From Methylobacterium iners (GTDB taxonomy: Bacteria; Pseudomonadota; Alphaproteobacteria; Rhizobiales; Beijerinckiaceae), in assembly GCF_022179305.1 (NCBI RefSeq), contig NZ_BPQP01000008.1, positions 1 through 64,000 of the forward strand: a stretch of 64,000 nucleotides of DNA. The letters run 5' to 3'. The position numbers were made by a program, and so were the translations under genes. The notes beneath the pieces were generated by a model, which saw only the letters and a list, made by a program, of their open reading frames with translations, searched no databases and had not been told where the DNA came from. Shown here piece after piece: positions 7,862 to 15,394 of the stretch (the stretch's first letter is position 1; every line of letters begins with the position of its first letter).

Positions 7862-8846
7862 CGCCGATCTCCGTCGTCACGGTGACCATCGAGCAGTAGG
7901 GTGCCCGGTAGGCCGCCGCCGGCGTCGCCGGCGTGATCGGCGCCGCGTTGACGTCCACGGCACCTGGCGCGAGCTCGACCTCCTCGACGACGATCGCGCC
8001 CGTCGCGTCGGCGACGTAGGCGGCGCCGTAGAGCATCTGCAGCAGCTGGGCGGCGCCAGGCCGGTGTTGGCGCCTCGCCTGGGCTTCGAGCCGGGCCTGG
8101 GCCTCGTCCCGGACAACGCTACTGTCGGCGCCGGGGCCGACCTTCAGCAACGCCGAGATTTCATAGGTGACGATCTCGGCGGCAAAGACGCGGATGAAGT
8201 CCGCGATCGGGTAGCGGTCCTCCTGCCGCAGCTCGGCCTGGACGGCCGCAACGAGCTGGGGCGACGCCGTTCCGTCACCCTCGACCGCGACGATGACCAC
8301 GTGAACCTCGCCGAGCGGCGTGAAAGGGGTCGCCCGCGTCCCCCCGAAGCTCATCGGCCCGTACACCGAGGCGGACTTCACGCCCGGCGTGGCGAGCGTG
8401 AAGGCGAGGTAGGCGCCCTCCGGGCCGGCGGCCGACAGGGTCTCGGGGGCGAGCTGGATGCGGCGTCGGAAGTCGTCGTCGAGCTCCCAGTCCTCGGGGC
8501 TGGTCGCGAAGTCACGCGGCTCAGCCACCAGAGGCAGACGCGCCACGGCCGGAACCTGCGTCGCCCCGAGGCCGTCCAGGAACGCTCCCCAACTCGTGGC
8601 GAGAAGCACCGCCCGGATCGCATCGTCCCGACGCGTGAGCGCAAGCAGCTCGCGCACGCCGCCGGCCTCGGCATTGGCCACCACGATCGGGTCCGTCTCG
8701 AGCATCCCGACGTCGAAGGCGAACCCATAGCGCGCCAAGCGCTCCTCGAGCTCCGCGATCCGTGCAAGCTTGATCGCCGCGAAGGTGTCGGTTCCGAGCG
8801 GAAGTGCCGGCAGGCGGGCAAGGTCGATATCGGTGAAGCGGGTCAT
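7854..8846 (-). CDS. Baseplate assembly protein J (P2 gpJ-like)
   Basis: The ATG at 8846 overlaps the W stop by 4 nt (ATGA), giving 330 residues (MTRFTDIDLARLPALPLGTD). It contains the baseplate J-like core (FAFDVGMLETDPIVVANAEA; TSPEDWELDDDFRRRIQLAP; YGPMSFGGTRATPFTPLGEV). These proteins form the wedge of contractile-tail baseplates together with W and I. Length is close to P2 gpJ (about 300). Confidence 0.92.
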   Translation of the reverse strand: MTRFTDIDLARLPALPLGTDTFAAIKLARIAELEERLARYGFAFDVGMLETDPIVVANAEAGGVRELLALTRRDDAIRAVLLATSWGAFLDGLGATQVPAVARLPLVAEPRDFATSPEDWELDDDFRRRIQLAPETLSAAGPEGAYLAFTLATPGVKSASVYGPMSFGGTRATPFTPLGEVHVVIVAVEGDGTASPQLVAAVQAELRQEDRYPIADFIRVFAAEIVTYEISALLKVGPGADSSVVRDEAQARLEAQARRQHRPGAAQLLQMLYGAAYVADATGAIVVEEVELAPGAVDVNAAPITPATPAAAYRAPYCSMVTVTTEIGDE

Positions 8847-9241
8847 GCCGGCCCCGCCGTCTCTGCATCGTTCAGGGCGAACGTCGCGGTAACACGCTCG
8901 GCGATCTTGAAGTTGTTGAGGCGGCCTTCCGGATAGTAGATCCCGGTGGTGCCCAGCGCGAGGAGCCCCGTGCGATCGGCGCGCACGAGCTGAAAGCGCC
9001 GGATGTCGTATTCCGGCTCCCACCGGCGGATCGCCTTGCGGGCGTCGCGATAGATCGCGAGCACCACGGGTGCGGTCAGGTTCCGGCCGATGTGGCGCAC
9101 GCCCGGGAAGCCGAAGTCGAGCAGCATCAGGCGCTCGGTCAGCAGGGTCCGGAGGATGACCTCGACCGATTGCCGGACGTGGTCGAAGCCCCGAAGAGCC
9201 TTTCCCGTTCGACGGTCGATGCCGGAGCGGTAGCGGATCAT
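8843..9241 (-). CDS. Baseplate wedge protein W (GPW/gp25 family)
   Basis: This 132-residue protein, starting MIRYRSGIDRRTGKALRGFD, contains the GPW/gp25 core LLTERLMLLDFGFPGVRHIG and PVVLAIYRDARKAIRRWEPE. T4 gp25/P2 W proteins are part of the inner baseplate wedge that triggers sheath contraction. It keeps the V-W-J-I order and 4-nt overlaps with both neighbours. Confidence 0.92.
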   Translation of the reverse strand: MIRYRSGIDRRTGKALRGFDHVRQSVEVILRTLLTERLMLLDFGFPGVRHIGRNLTAPVVLAIYRDARKAIRRWEPEYDIRRFQLVRADRTGLLALGTTGIYYPEGRLNNFKIAERVTATFALNDAETAGPA

Positions 9242-9546
9242 GGGGCGGTCTCGGCCTCGGCACCGGCCGGCTCACCTGGGCTCGCATGCGCCTCCTCGAC
9301 CTCGCTCGCGAGGAGCGCGGCGCGGGTGCGCAGCGCGACGGCCTCCTCCCGCATGCGGTCGAGCCGCTTCGAGCCCAAGGTGAACACCTTCGGCAGCGTC
9401 TTGCCCTTCGGAACGATGGTGCCCTCACGCAAGCCGTGCTCGGCCTCGGCTGCGGTGAGGGTCAGCGTCTGCCCCTTGACCACGACGCGGCCGGCCACGC
9501 GGGGTCCGGCCCGCTCCGTGAGTTCGTATTCGGCGGTGTCGGCCAT
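9238..9546 (-). CDS. Small phage protein between V and W, unknown
   Basis: Start chosen at 9546 (MADTAEYELTERAGPRVAGR), because GGAG sits 6 nt upstream. An alternative ATG at 9558 would overlap gene V by 4 nt. The product has 102 residues: a compact beta-like first half (VAGRVVVKGQTLTLTAAEAE) and an acidic helical C-terminus. It is not recognised from P2. Its position inside the baseplate operon suggests a baseplate accessory; function unknown. Confidence 0.65.
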   Translation of the reverse strand: MADTAEYELTERAGPRVAGRVVVKGQTLTLTAAEAEHGLREGTIVPKGKTLPKVFTLGSKRLDRMREEAVALRTRAALLASEVEEAHASPGEPAGAEAETAP

Positions 9547-9557
9547 GGAGATCTCCA

Positions 9558-10118
9558 TCAGACGAGAAGCTGATCGTTGCCATCGACGGCGAGGTCCCCG
9601 CCGCTATCCTTGCCGCCCTTGTAGTGAGCGGGGCGCGAGCCGCCCTTCGCCTTGAAAACACCGAGCATCTGCAGCCCGTCGCCGGTGAGCTCGAAGCCCT
9701 GGCTGCCGTGCTTCAGGACCACCTTGTCCTTGGTCACAGACATCCGGACGCTGCCGTTCTCGAACAGCACGGCCTCATCGGCCCCCTGCTCGGGATGTTT
9801 GTTTGTGTCGTTGAAGGTGCCGAACACCGCGACGCTGTCGGCGCCGACCACGCCGGAAGCGCTCTCCAGGTACATCTGCTCGCCGATCGAGGGCAGGACG
9901 AAGGTCTTGAAGGCGCCGGCCGAGTTCGACTGCACGCGGGTCCAGGGGCCGAGGATCTTCTCGCCGGTCTCCGGGTCCTCGCCGAGCTCGATCCGGACCT
10001 TGCGCGTCTTCTCGTCCCGCTCTGCCACGGGCCCGCCGATGCGCTGCAGCGCCAGCTTGCGGTTGAGCCGGACGTTCTCCTTGCGCAGGCGGCGCAGTTC
10101 CGAGCCGATGTAGCTCAT
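9558..10118 (-). CDS. Baseplate assembly/spike protein V (P2 gpV / Mu gp45-like)
   Basis: This 186-residue protein begins MSYIGSELRRLRKENVRLNR. An OB-fold-like domain follows, then a C-terminal beta part (NGSVRMSVTKDKVVLKHGSQ) typical of the membrane-piercing baseplate spike. It opens the P2-type V-W-J-I baseplate set and overlaps the gp37-like gene by 4 nt. This is the junction between Mu-type and P2-type modules. Confidence 0.88.
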   Translation of the reverse strand: MSYIGSELRRLRKENVRLNRKLALQRIGGPVAERDEKTRKVRIELGEDPETGEKILGPWTRVQSNSAGAFKTFVLPSIGEQMYLESASGVVGADSVAVFGTFNDTNKHPEQGADEAVLFENGSVRMSVTKDKVVLKHGSQGFELTGDGLQMLGVFKAKGGSRPAHYKGGKDSGGDLAVDGNDQLLV

Positions 10119-10711
10119 GGATTGCCTCCCGCCGCCGGCGGCACCCAATCCGGATCGCCGGGCAGGATCGCCCGCCCCATCGCGTCGAGAGGGACGGGGC
10201 TCTCCATGTCCATGAAGGGCTGACCCTGCGCGTACAGGATCTGCCACCAGGTCACGGCAAAGTAGGCCGTTCCTCGGTCCTCGGTCATGACGTTGAGGAT
10301 CGGGCGGGCCTCGGCATCCTCGGGCATGCCGATCTCGGGCAGGCCCCAGCGCGCGGCCGGTGTCTCGACGAGGGCGAGGACGGCATCGCAGAGGGCGAGG
10401 CCGAGCTCGTCCCGGTAGGCGAGCCGCGGCGGATCGCCGACGAGCCGATCCTCGACCACGACGTAGACGACGATCTCGACCGGCACGTCCCGCAGGCCGC
10501 TCATGCGATCTTCGGCCGGCCGGATGCGCGCGATCGCCACGCCGAACGACGGCGGGCTGAACATGTCCTTGCGGTCGAGATCCGCGATGTCGAGGCGCGC
10601 GGGCAGCGCCTTGACCTCGATCTCGGAGAAGGCGGCCTTCAGCGCGTCGACCACCGCCGTTCGGTATTCGAAGGCGCGGGACGTGGTGAGGAGGTCGGCA
10701 AGCGTGGTCAC
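10115..10711 (-). CDS. Mu gp37-like protein (DUF1834 family)
   Basis: The GTG at 10711 overlaps the preceding stop by 4 nt (GTGA) and yields 198 residues. Visible features are an N-terminal helical segment (TTSRAFEYRTAVVDALKAAF), DRKDMFSPPSFGVAIARIRP and a C-terminal beta part ending YFAVTWWQILYAQGQPFMDM. The gp36-G-gp37 neighbourhood agrees with DUF1834 proteins of Mu-like phages, thought to act at head-tail completion. Confidence 0.75.
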   Translation of the reverse strand: MTTLADLLTTSRAFEYRTAVVDALKAAFSEIEVKALPARLDIADLDRKDMFSPPSFGVAIARIRPAEDRMSGLRDVPVEIVVYVVVEDRLVGDPPRLAYRDELGLALCDAVLALVETPAARWGLPEIGMPEDAEARPILNVMTEDRGTAYFAVTWWQILYAQGQPFMDMESPVPLDAMGRAILPGDPDWVPPAAGGNP

Positions 10712-11187
10712 TGCGCCAGCCTCCCGAGCCAGTCGGTGACGACGTCCTCGATCTCGCGGCCGTTGGCGGTCGAGAGGCCCACGAAGGGCCGGGCCGGGAT
10801 CGTGACACGCTTGGCAAAGCGCCGGCGGCCGCCGCTGACGAAGGACAGGGACTTGCCCTTGGCGGTGATGACCGCGCCGTCCTGGTGGACGTGCGCGTAT
10901 TCCCACGACGAGCCCCAGGTCACCTGGCTCGCGCCGACCTCGAACGCGATGCTGTCGCGCAGGTGCTCGCCGGTGCGCAGCAGGATCGAGGTGCCCTCCC
11001 GGTTGGCCGGCCAGGGCGCGCCGTCCGGCGACGTCTTCTCGCTCTCGATCCGGCGACGGGTCTGCATCTCGCCGATGCCGCCGATCGTCGTGAGGAGCGC
11101 GCCCTCGTCGAGCTCGGCGAAGCGGCCGATCAGAGCGTTGGCCGCGGCGAGGTCGCGGACGTCGAGGGTGAGGGAGACGCCGCTCAT
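10708..11187 (-). CDS. Virion morphogenesis protein (Mu gpG family)
   Basis: This 159-residue protein contains the phage virion morphogenesis signature: MQTRRRIESEKTSPDGAPWP, then LLRTGEHLRDSIAFEVGASQ and WGSSWEYAHVHQDG. Mu gpG is needed for correct tail/head joining. Here it lies between gp36 and gp37 homologues and not directly after F, so it has moved relative to Mu. Confidence 0.9.
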   Translation of the reverse strand: MSGVSLTLDVRDLAAANALIGRFAELDEGALLTTIGGIGEMQTRRRIESEKTSPDGAPWPANREGTSILLRTGEHLRDSIAFEVGASQVTWGSSWEYAHVHQDGAVITAKGKSLSFVSGGRRRFAKRVTIPARPFVGLSTANGREIEDVVTDWLGRLAQ

Positions 11188-11663
11188 CCGGCGCCCCCGA
11201 ACCGGCGGCGGGTGAACAGGCGCTCGGGCGCGTCGATCACGACCTCGTTGGGCGATCCGCTCGTGGTCGGCTCGCCGGCGGGCGCGGATGCGCTGCCGCC
11301 CTCGAAGTTCAGGGCGCCTCGCCCGGCGGCAATGCCTTCAAGCCGCTTCACAGCGGTGGCATAGCGGACCTGGATCGCCTCGGTCTGCCGTCCAAAGGAA
11401 AGCGCCACGCGGTAGAGCGCCATGTCGATGGCGTAGAGCCGCAGGACGCTCCGGCTCTCCGCATCGAGCCGATCCAGGTCCTCGCCGGTGTAGCGGGCCG
11501 CCAGGATGGCACGGATCTCGGACGAGACGTCGGCGCAGGCGGCCTCGACGCGGACGGGATCGACCTGACGCGTGGTCTCGTCGGCCGCCAGCACGGCCAG
11601 CTCGCGCGGGTGGCGCGCCTGGATCTCGGCGAGAGTGACGAAGGGCGCGCGGCGCTCGGCCAT
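11184..11663 (-). CDS. Mu gp36-like head-tail protein (DUF1320)
   Basis: This 159-residue protein, beginning MAERRAPFVTLAEIQARHPR, has the DUF1320 helical core: CADVSSEIRAILAARYTGED, then LRLYAIDMALYRVALSFGRQ and YATAVKRLEGIAAGRGALNF. These are head-tail connector-like proteins of Mu-type phages. It ends in RRFGGAG, overlapping the G start by 4 nt. Confidence 0.9.
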   Translation of the reverse strand: MAERRAPFVTLAEIQARHPRELAVLAADETTRQVDPVRVEAACADVSSEIRAILAARYTGEDLDRLDAESRSVLRLYAIDMALYRVALSFGRQTEAIQVRYATAVKRLEGIAAGRGALNFEGGSASAPAGEPTTSGSPNEVVIDAPERLFTRRRFGGAG

Positions 11664-11981
11664 CTAGGACCCCTCTGGAAGGGGCGCCAGCGGGCGACCG
11701 AGATTGTCTTTCTGGCTTTGGTCGAGAAGCTTTCCCAGCTTCGCATGACCAATGCGATGGACCTCGTCGATGCTGATCAGCCCAAGCATCGCGGCGTAGT
11801 GGGTCGCCGCGAACATGTCGCCCAGTTCCTTCGTCAGGCGCTGCCGCGCACTCAGCACCTGGTCCGCCGGCGTATCCAGACCGAAGCGCAGGGCTTGGCC
11901 GGCGGCCTGAGACACCTCTCCGGCCTCCTCGGCGATCAGGCCCAAGACGTAGACGGCGACGGGTTCAACGCGGGCGTCCAT
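11664..11981 (-). CDS. MazG-like NTP pyrophosphohydrolase
   Basis: The ATG at 11981 gives 105 residues. It carries the paired metal-binding motifs of all-alpha NTP pyrophosphatases: EExxE at 18-22 (EEAGE) and ExxD at 52-55 (ELGD), with helices between. These enzymes hydrolyse NTPs or dNTPs to monophosphates; phage MazG proteins are thought to alter nucleotide or alarmone pools. It is immediately downstream of the phage tRNA and upstream of gp36, an unusual site inside the head genes. Function inferred from motifs only. Confidence 0.75.
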   Translation of the reverse strand: MDARVEPVAVYVLGLIAEEAGEVSQAAGQALRFGLDTPADQVLSARQRLTKELGDMFAATHYAAMLGLISIDEVHRIGHAKLGKLLDQSQKDNLGRPLAPLPEGS

Positions 11982-12008
11982 GTCAAACTCCGGCGAGAAT
12001 GGGAGGAA

Positions 12009-12034
12009 GCCGGCGGGCACATCGTCCCGCCGGC
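12009..12034 (-). terminator. Strong 9-bp hairpin between tRNA and MazG gene
   Basis: GCCGGCGGG and CCCGCCGGC form a perfect stem with an 8-nt loop, 28 nt before the MazG start. A second hairpin (GCCCC/GGGGC, 12117-12131) lies just past the tRNA 3' end. Neither has a clear T tract, so they may be processing or attenuation structures around the tRNA. Confidence 0.4.
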
Positions 12035-12136
12035 GGGGGGGCTGCCCCCTGCTGCCCGCGATGCAACAGCACCGCACCGCGGGTGCCGGCCTCGGGGACC
12101 GCGTCCCTGTACCGGCGCCCCTCATCGGGGCATTCG

Positions 12137-12213
12137 TGGGTGCGGGGGCCGGGGTCGAACCGGCGACCACCGGGTTATGAGCCCGAAGCTCTACCGCGCT
12201 GAGCTACCCCGCG
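12137..12213 (-). tRNA. tRNA with CAU anticodon, initiator (fMet)-like, phage-encoded
   Basis: The minus-strand sequence folds as a complete 77-nt cloverleaf with encoded CCA. Acceptor stem is CGCGGGG/CCCCGCA with a C1-A72 mismatch; D stem GCTC/GAGC; anticodon loop CTCATAA; T stem GCCGG/CCGGC; T loop TTCGACC. The C1-A72 mismatch and three consecutive G-C pairs at the base of the anticodon stem are hallmarks of bacterial initiator tRNA. The D stem has C11-G24 in place of the initiator A11-U24, so it is not a plain copy of a usual host fMet gene. It lies between the capsid-side gene (12228) and the MazG gene. Confidence 0.93.
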
Positions 12214-12227
12214 GAGCCGCGCGCCCC

Positions 12228-12854
12228 TCAGTCGTCCGAGGCGTCGTCGAGCTCATTCCAGGGGGTGTCGGAGATCGCGCCGATGCCGACGAGTTCGGTG
12301 TAGGCGCGGAAATCGACCGGAACCCAGCGGTTGTCGCCGTCCGGCGCGTAGAGCACGCCGTCCCGCCGGATGGCCGTCATCGCGCGAGCGAGGCGCTGGC
12401 CGGGCACTTCGGCGGCGTCGACCACGAAGCCGGCACCGTCGCGAGCACGCCGCAGGCTGTAGAGCTCGTCGCGCTCGCGCGCCGTCAGCGGGTCGTTCGC
12501 GCCAGCCGGTCGCAGACCGAGGCCTTCGGCGGCGGCATCGGTCAGCGGCCGCGTCTCGACCCCGTCGACGGGTCGAGCCGTCCGAGCCGCGCCAACGCCG
12601 GGACCGCCGGGGATCTCCGGGACTGGCCCCGCCCCGATCACGACTGGCTCGCTCGCGGCCTGGGCGGCCTGTTCAGCGGTGCCGGCGACGGCGACCGGAA
12701 CGGTGGACGCCTTCTCGACGCTCGCAGGCGCCGCCTCGGTGCCAGCGCCGGCGACAGGCGCAGTGCCGCCGGTGCCCTCGCCACCGGCCGGCGCGTTGCC
12801 GCCCGCGCCACGAGGCTTGCGACCGGTCGAGCCGGCCTGGGTGATGTCGGCCAT
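12228..12854 (-). CDS. Hypothetical Ala/Gly/Pro-rich phage protein (gp35 position)
   Basis: The ATG at 12854 gives 208 residues. Residues 1-100 are low-complexity (Ala, Gly, Pro, Thr); residues about 125-208 form a more ordered C-terminus (RDGVLYAPDGDNRWVPVDFR; VGIGAISDTPWNELDDASDD). It occupies the place of Mu gp35, between capsid and gp36, and the C-terminal part may be equivalent to gp35-type domains. Homology is not certain. Confidence 0.6.
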   Translation of the reverse strand: MADITQAGSTGRKPRGAGGNAPAGGEGTGGTAPVAGAGTEAAPASVEKASTVPVAVAGTAEQAAQAASEPVVIGAGPVPEIPGGPGVGAARTARPVDGVETRPLTDAAAEGLGLRPAGANDPLTARERDELYSLRRARDGAGFVVDAAEVPGQRLARAMTAIRRDGVLYAPDGDNRWVPVDFRAYTELVGIGAISDTPWNELDDASDD

Positions 12855-12901
12855 GATGACGTCCCTCCGTGGTGGATGGGCCGCGCGAAACCCTCGCAGG
12901 G

Positions 12902-13870
12902 CTACGCGACGGCGTTCTGAATGAGGAAGCCGACGTCTTTGGCGACGATCTGCTCCTCGACCTTCTCGCCGACGCGAACGACCTTGCCGCCCTCCAGGCC
13001 GACGTCGCGGTCCTCCCACGAGCCGGCGATCCGGGTGCCGAGCTGGGCGGTGAAGCCCCAGGTGATGCCGCCCTGTTCCGGGCGCAGGTTCTGGTCGCGG
13101 AAGTGCAGCTGGATCGACTTGCCCCAGACGCGGCTGAGATTGGCCGCCTGACCCGGCCGGGCCACGTTCACGAAGCTCTCGCCGATCGCGAGCTCGCGCA
13201 GGCCCTCGCCGCGGAAGAGATCCACGAACTCCTCGGGCTTGATGATGCCCTTGCTTGTGACGTTGCCACGAATGGCGTTCACGAGCTGCGGGTGGGACGA
13301 GATCCCGGTCCAGACGTCGCGCCCCATCGACATGAAGTTCGGCCGGTAGATCAGGGTGCTCTGGAAGGCGGCCTTCAACACGCCGATGATATCGCTGGCG
13401 CCGTTGGAGAACTGATCCGCGCCCGAGAGTACCAGGCGCCGCGTCGGGCTGTAGTTGGCCGGGTCCTGGACCTTGGCGGCAACGCGGACTTCGCGATCGA
13501 GCAGGATCAGGTTGGTCAGGCCCTCGGCCGCGCGGTTCTCCGGATCATAGTTGCCGAGGTTGCGCGCCCGCATGTTGGCGGCCGCGTTGATGTCGGAGAT
13601 CGGGATGCCGTCCTCCAGGCCGTAATCGCGGGTACGGCCCGCCCGCTCGATGCCGCTGAACTCGACCCGCTCGACCCGGCCGCGGCGCGAGACGAGGGTG
13701 CGTGGCACCGTGAACATCTCGGCGATCGGATACTCGGTCCACTTGTACTCCTCGGCCGGGACCGGGATGCGGGGCATCACACGGTCCGCGATGAGGGTGT
13801 TGGCCGGGTTCGAATACCCGATGGCGATGGCGGTCATCACCGGGTTGGTGACGAAGGGACGAGGAGCCAT
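12902..13870 (-). CDS. Major capsid protein
   Basis: This 322-residue protein begins APRPFVTNPVMTAIAIGYSN with IADRVMPRIPVPAEEYKWTE. Its middle part has capsid features (MGRDVWTGISSHPQLVNAIR, then GIIKPEEFVDLFRGEGLREL), and it ends with QLGTRIAGSWEDRDVGLEGG. Length fits HK97-fold capsids of this type. It follows the decoration and protease genes, the normal head order. Confidence 0.88.
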   Translation of the reverse strand: MAPRPFVTNPVMTAIAIGYSNPANTLIADRVMPRIPVPAEEYKWTEYPIAEMFTVPRTLVSRRGRVERVEFSGIERAGRTRDYGLEDGIPISDINAAANMRARNLGNYDPENRAAEGLTNLILLDREVRVAAKVQDPANYSPTRRLVLSGADQFSNGASDIIGVLKAAFQSTLIYRPNFMSMGRDVWTGISSHPQLVNAIRGNVTSKGIIKPEEFVDLFRGEGLRELAIGESFVNVARPGQAANLSRVWGKSIQLHFRDQNLRPEQGGITWGFTAQLGTRIAGSWEDRDVGLEGGKVVRVGEKVEEQIVAKDVGFLIQNAVA

Positions 13871-13906
13871 GAGTGCGGACCTTCAGGAGCTGCGGGAGGG
13901 GAGCGA

Positions 13907-14290
13907 TCAGCCGTAGATCGCGAAGGGCGAGATCAGGACCTTGCCGATGTCGTCGGCGAGCCCCGGGCCGCGCGCGGTCCCGATGCACCACACGACGGAG
14001 CCGGCGGCGGGCTTCACGGCCTTGACGCCCCGGCCAAAGGCGTCGGCCGTGATGGGGTCGCCGGCGGCCACGACGCCGCCGAAGCGCAGGTCGGCGACTT
14101 GGGTGAGCTGAAGGTCGACGAGCCCGTGAGCGGCCGTGCCGCCGACGCTGTCGGTGACACCGGCGACCGGCTGGCCCGGCCCGGTCATCAGGGCGACGCG
14201 GTCGCCGTTGGACGGGTCCGCAAAGGCCGCGAGCAGAAAGCCGGCGATATCGGCGGTGATCGCGTGCGACTTGTAGAAACCGTCCTGCAT
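13907..14290 (-). CDS. Capsid decoration/cement protein (DUF2190 family)
   Basis: This 127-residue, beta-rich, glycine-rich protein (DRVALMTGPGQPVAGVTDSV; GGVVAAGDPITADAFGRGVK) matches DUF2190 capsid cement proteins, which bind the outside of the head. It lies between protease/scaffold and capsid genes, as in many Mu-like phages. Confidence 0.83.
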   Translation of the reverse strand: MQDGFYKSHAITADIAGFLLAAFADPSNGDRVALMTGPGQPVAGVTDSVGGTAAHGLVDLQLTQVADLRFGGVVAAGDPITADAFGRGVKAVKPAAGSVVWCIGTARGPGLADDIGKVLISPFAIYG

Positions 14291-14326
14291 GACCTGGATC
14301 TCCGATGGCGGGGTGCGCTTGAGGCC

Positions 14327-14887
14327 TCAGGCCTTGGCGTCGGCGGCGAGCTGCACGGCCTCGGCGTAGCCGATGGGGTTGCCGGCGGAGGCGTGCTCGG
14401 CCTGGATCTTCGTGGCCTTGGCGGCCAGCGTGACGGGGTCGACCTCGCCGCCGGTGCCGGGCTGGTGTCCGTCGAGCCCGGAGCCCTGGAGGTTCGGCGC
14501 GGTGGCGGCGAGCATCGCCTTCACCCCGGCCAGGCCCTCGTCGCTGGCACACAGAGTGACGAGGCTTTCGCGCTGAGCCGGGACGATCCGGCGCTCCTTC
14601 AAGGCGCCCTCAAGGAGATCCGTGACCTCCTTGTCGCGCGCCGCCTTGGTCAGGGCGTTCAGCTGTGCCGACGTCGTTGCCAGCTGCCCCTGCAGCTGCG
14701 TGACCAGCGAGCCGCCACCATCCTTCAGCCCGCCGATCGCCGCGAGGCAGGCGGCGGCGTCGGCCGTCTCCGGCAGGCCCAGCGCCGCGGCGAGCGGCTT
14801 CACCTCGGCGCGCGCGCCGATGGCGGCAAGGCAGGCGGCCTCGGTGGCGTCCTCGGGCAGGCCGAGGGCCTTGGCGATCTCTTTCAT
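14327..14887 (-). CDS. Internal in-frame start: probable scaffold protein (Mu gpZ-like)
   Basis: An ATG at 14887 (MKEIAKALGLPEDATEAACL) inside the protease frame has GGAG about 6 nt upstream and would give a 186-residue protein equal to the scaffold half. In Mu the scaffold Z is made from an internal start in gene I in the same way. The site is seen; its use is inferred from the family. Confidence 0.55.
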   Translation of the reverse strand: MKEIAKALGLPEDATEAACLAAIGARAEVKPLAAALGLPETADAAACLAAIGGLKDGGGSLVTQLQGQLATTSAQLNALTKAARDKEVTDLLEGALKERRIVPAQRESLVTLCASDEGLAGVKAMLAATAPNLQGSGLDGHQPGTGGEVDPVTLAAKATKIQAEHASAGNPIGYAEAVQLAADAKA

Positions 14888-15394
14888 GCTGGGCTCCAAG
14901 GTGCCGCCGAGCGCATGCAGGAGCGCCGGCATCGACAGGGCGGGGGTTGCGACAAGCGAGATCGAGTGGAGCCAGACGGCCTGGCCGCTCGCGTCGGGAA
15001 AGAAGGTCGGAGAGACGTAGCGGTGCTTGCGCACGACGCCGGCGGCCGTGGCCGGATCGAGCCAGTTCACCCGCGCCCAGGTGCCGTCCGGCCGCGCCTG
15101 CAGCTCGGCCGCGTAGCCGATCGGCTCGACGTCCTCGCCGCGCGTCGCCCGCAGGGCGAGGCCGTGGTTCGTATCCACGGCGACGTCGACGGCGTCCGAG
15201 ACGAACCGCGCCGCCAGCACCTCGGGATCGAAGCCGTAGCTGCGCCCGTCCCGGGTCGCAAACTTGCCCCGCGGCGTCACCCTGATCCACTCGGGCGCCC
15301 GCGCCTCTCCGCCGGTCGCCGCAAGCGTCACCTCGCCGGCGATGATGCCGAAGGCTGGCAGTTCGAGCGATGAGGGGGCAGGGCGCTGGGTCAC
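14327..15394 (-). CDS. Head maturation protease (Mu gpI-like) with scaffold C-terminus
   Basis: Start chosen at GTG 15394 (VTQRPAPSSLELPAFGIIAG), giving 355 residues; the frame is open upstream to 15490. The N-terminal 180 residues are the Mu I protease domain (WIRVTPRGKFATRDGRSYGF; DVAVDTNHGLALRATRGEDV; HRYVSPTFFPDASGQAVWLH; SISLVATPALSMPALLHALG). The C-terminal half is helical and scaffold-like. It holds two tandem copies of an ALGLP..AxxAACLAAIG motif and ends in the EAVQLAADAKA helix. It processes scaffold and capsid during prohead assembly. Confidence 0.85.
   Translation of the reverse strand: MTQRPAPSSLELPAFGIIAGEVTLAATGGEARAPEWIRVTPRGKFATRDGRSYGFDPEVLAARFVSDAVDVAVDTNHGLALRATRGEDVEPIGYAAELQARPDGTWARVNWLDPATAAGVVRKHRYVSPTFFPDASGQAVWLHSISLVATPALSMPALLHALGGTLEPSMKEIAKALGLPEDATEAACLAAIGARAEVKPLAAALGLPETADAAACLAAIGGLKDGGGSLVTQLQGQLATTSAQLNALTKAARDKEVTDLLEGALKERRIVPAQRESLVTLCASDEGLAGVKAMLAATAPNLQGSGLDGHQPGTGGEVDPVTLAAKATKIQAEHASAGNPIGYAEAVQLAADAKA

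Noticed and set aside
12228-13019. Longer version of the Ala-rich gene starting at 13019
   Set aside because: It would overlap the capsid gene by over 100 nt; the ATG at 12854 lies cleanly after the capsid stop.
12869-15373. 834-codon plus-strand open frame across the capsid and protease genes
   Set aside because: It lies opposite clear capsid, decoration and protease proteins; its sequence is Arg/Gly/Asp/Val-rich low-quality protein typical of antisense frames in GC-rich DNA.
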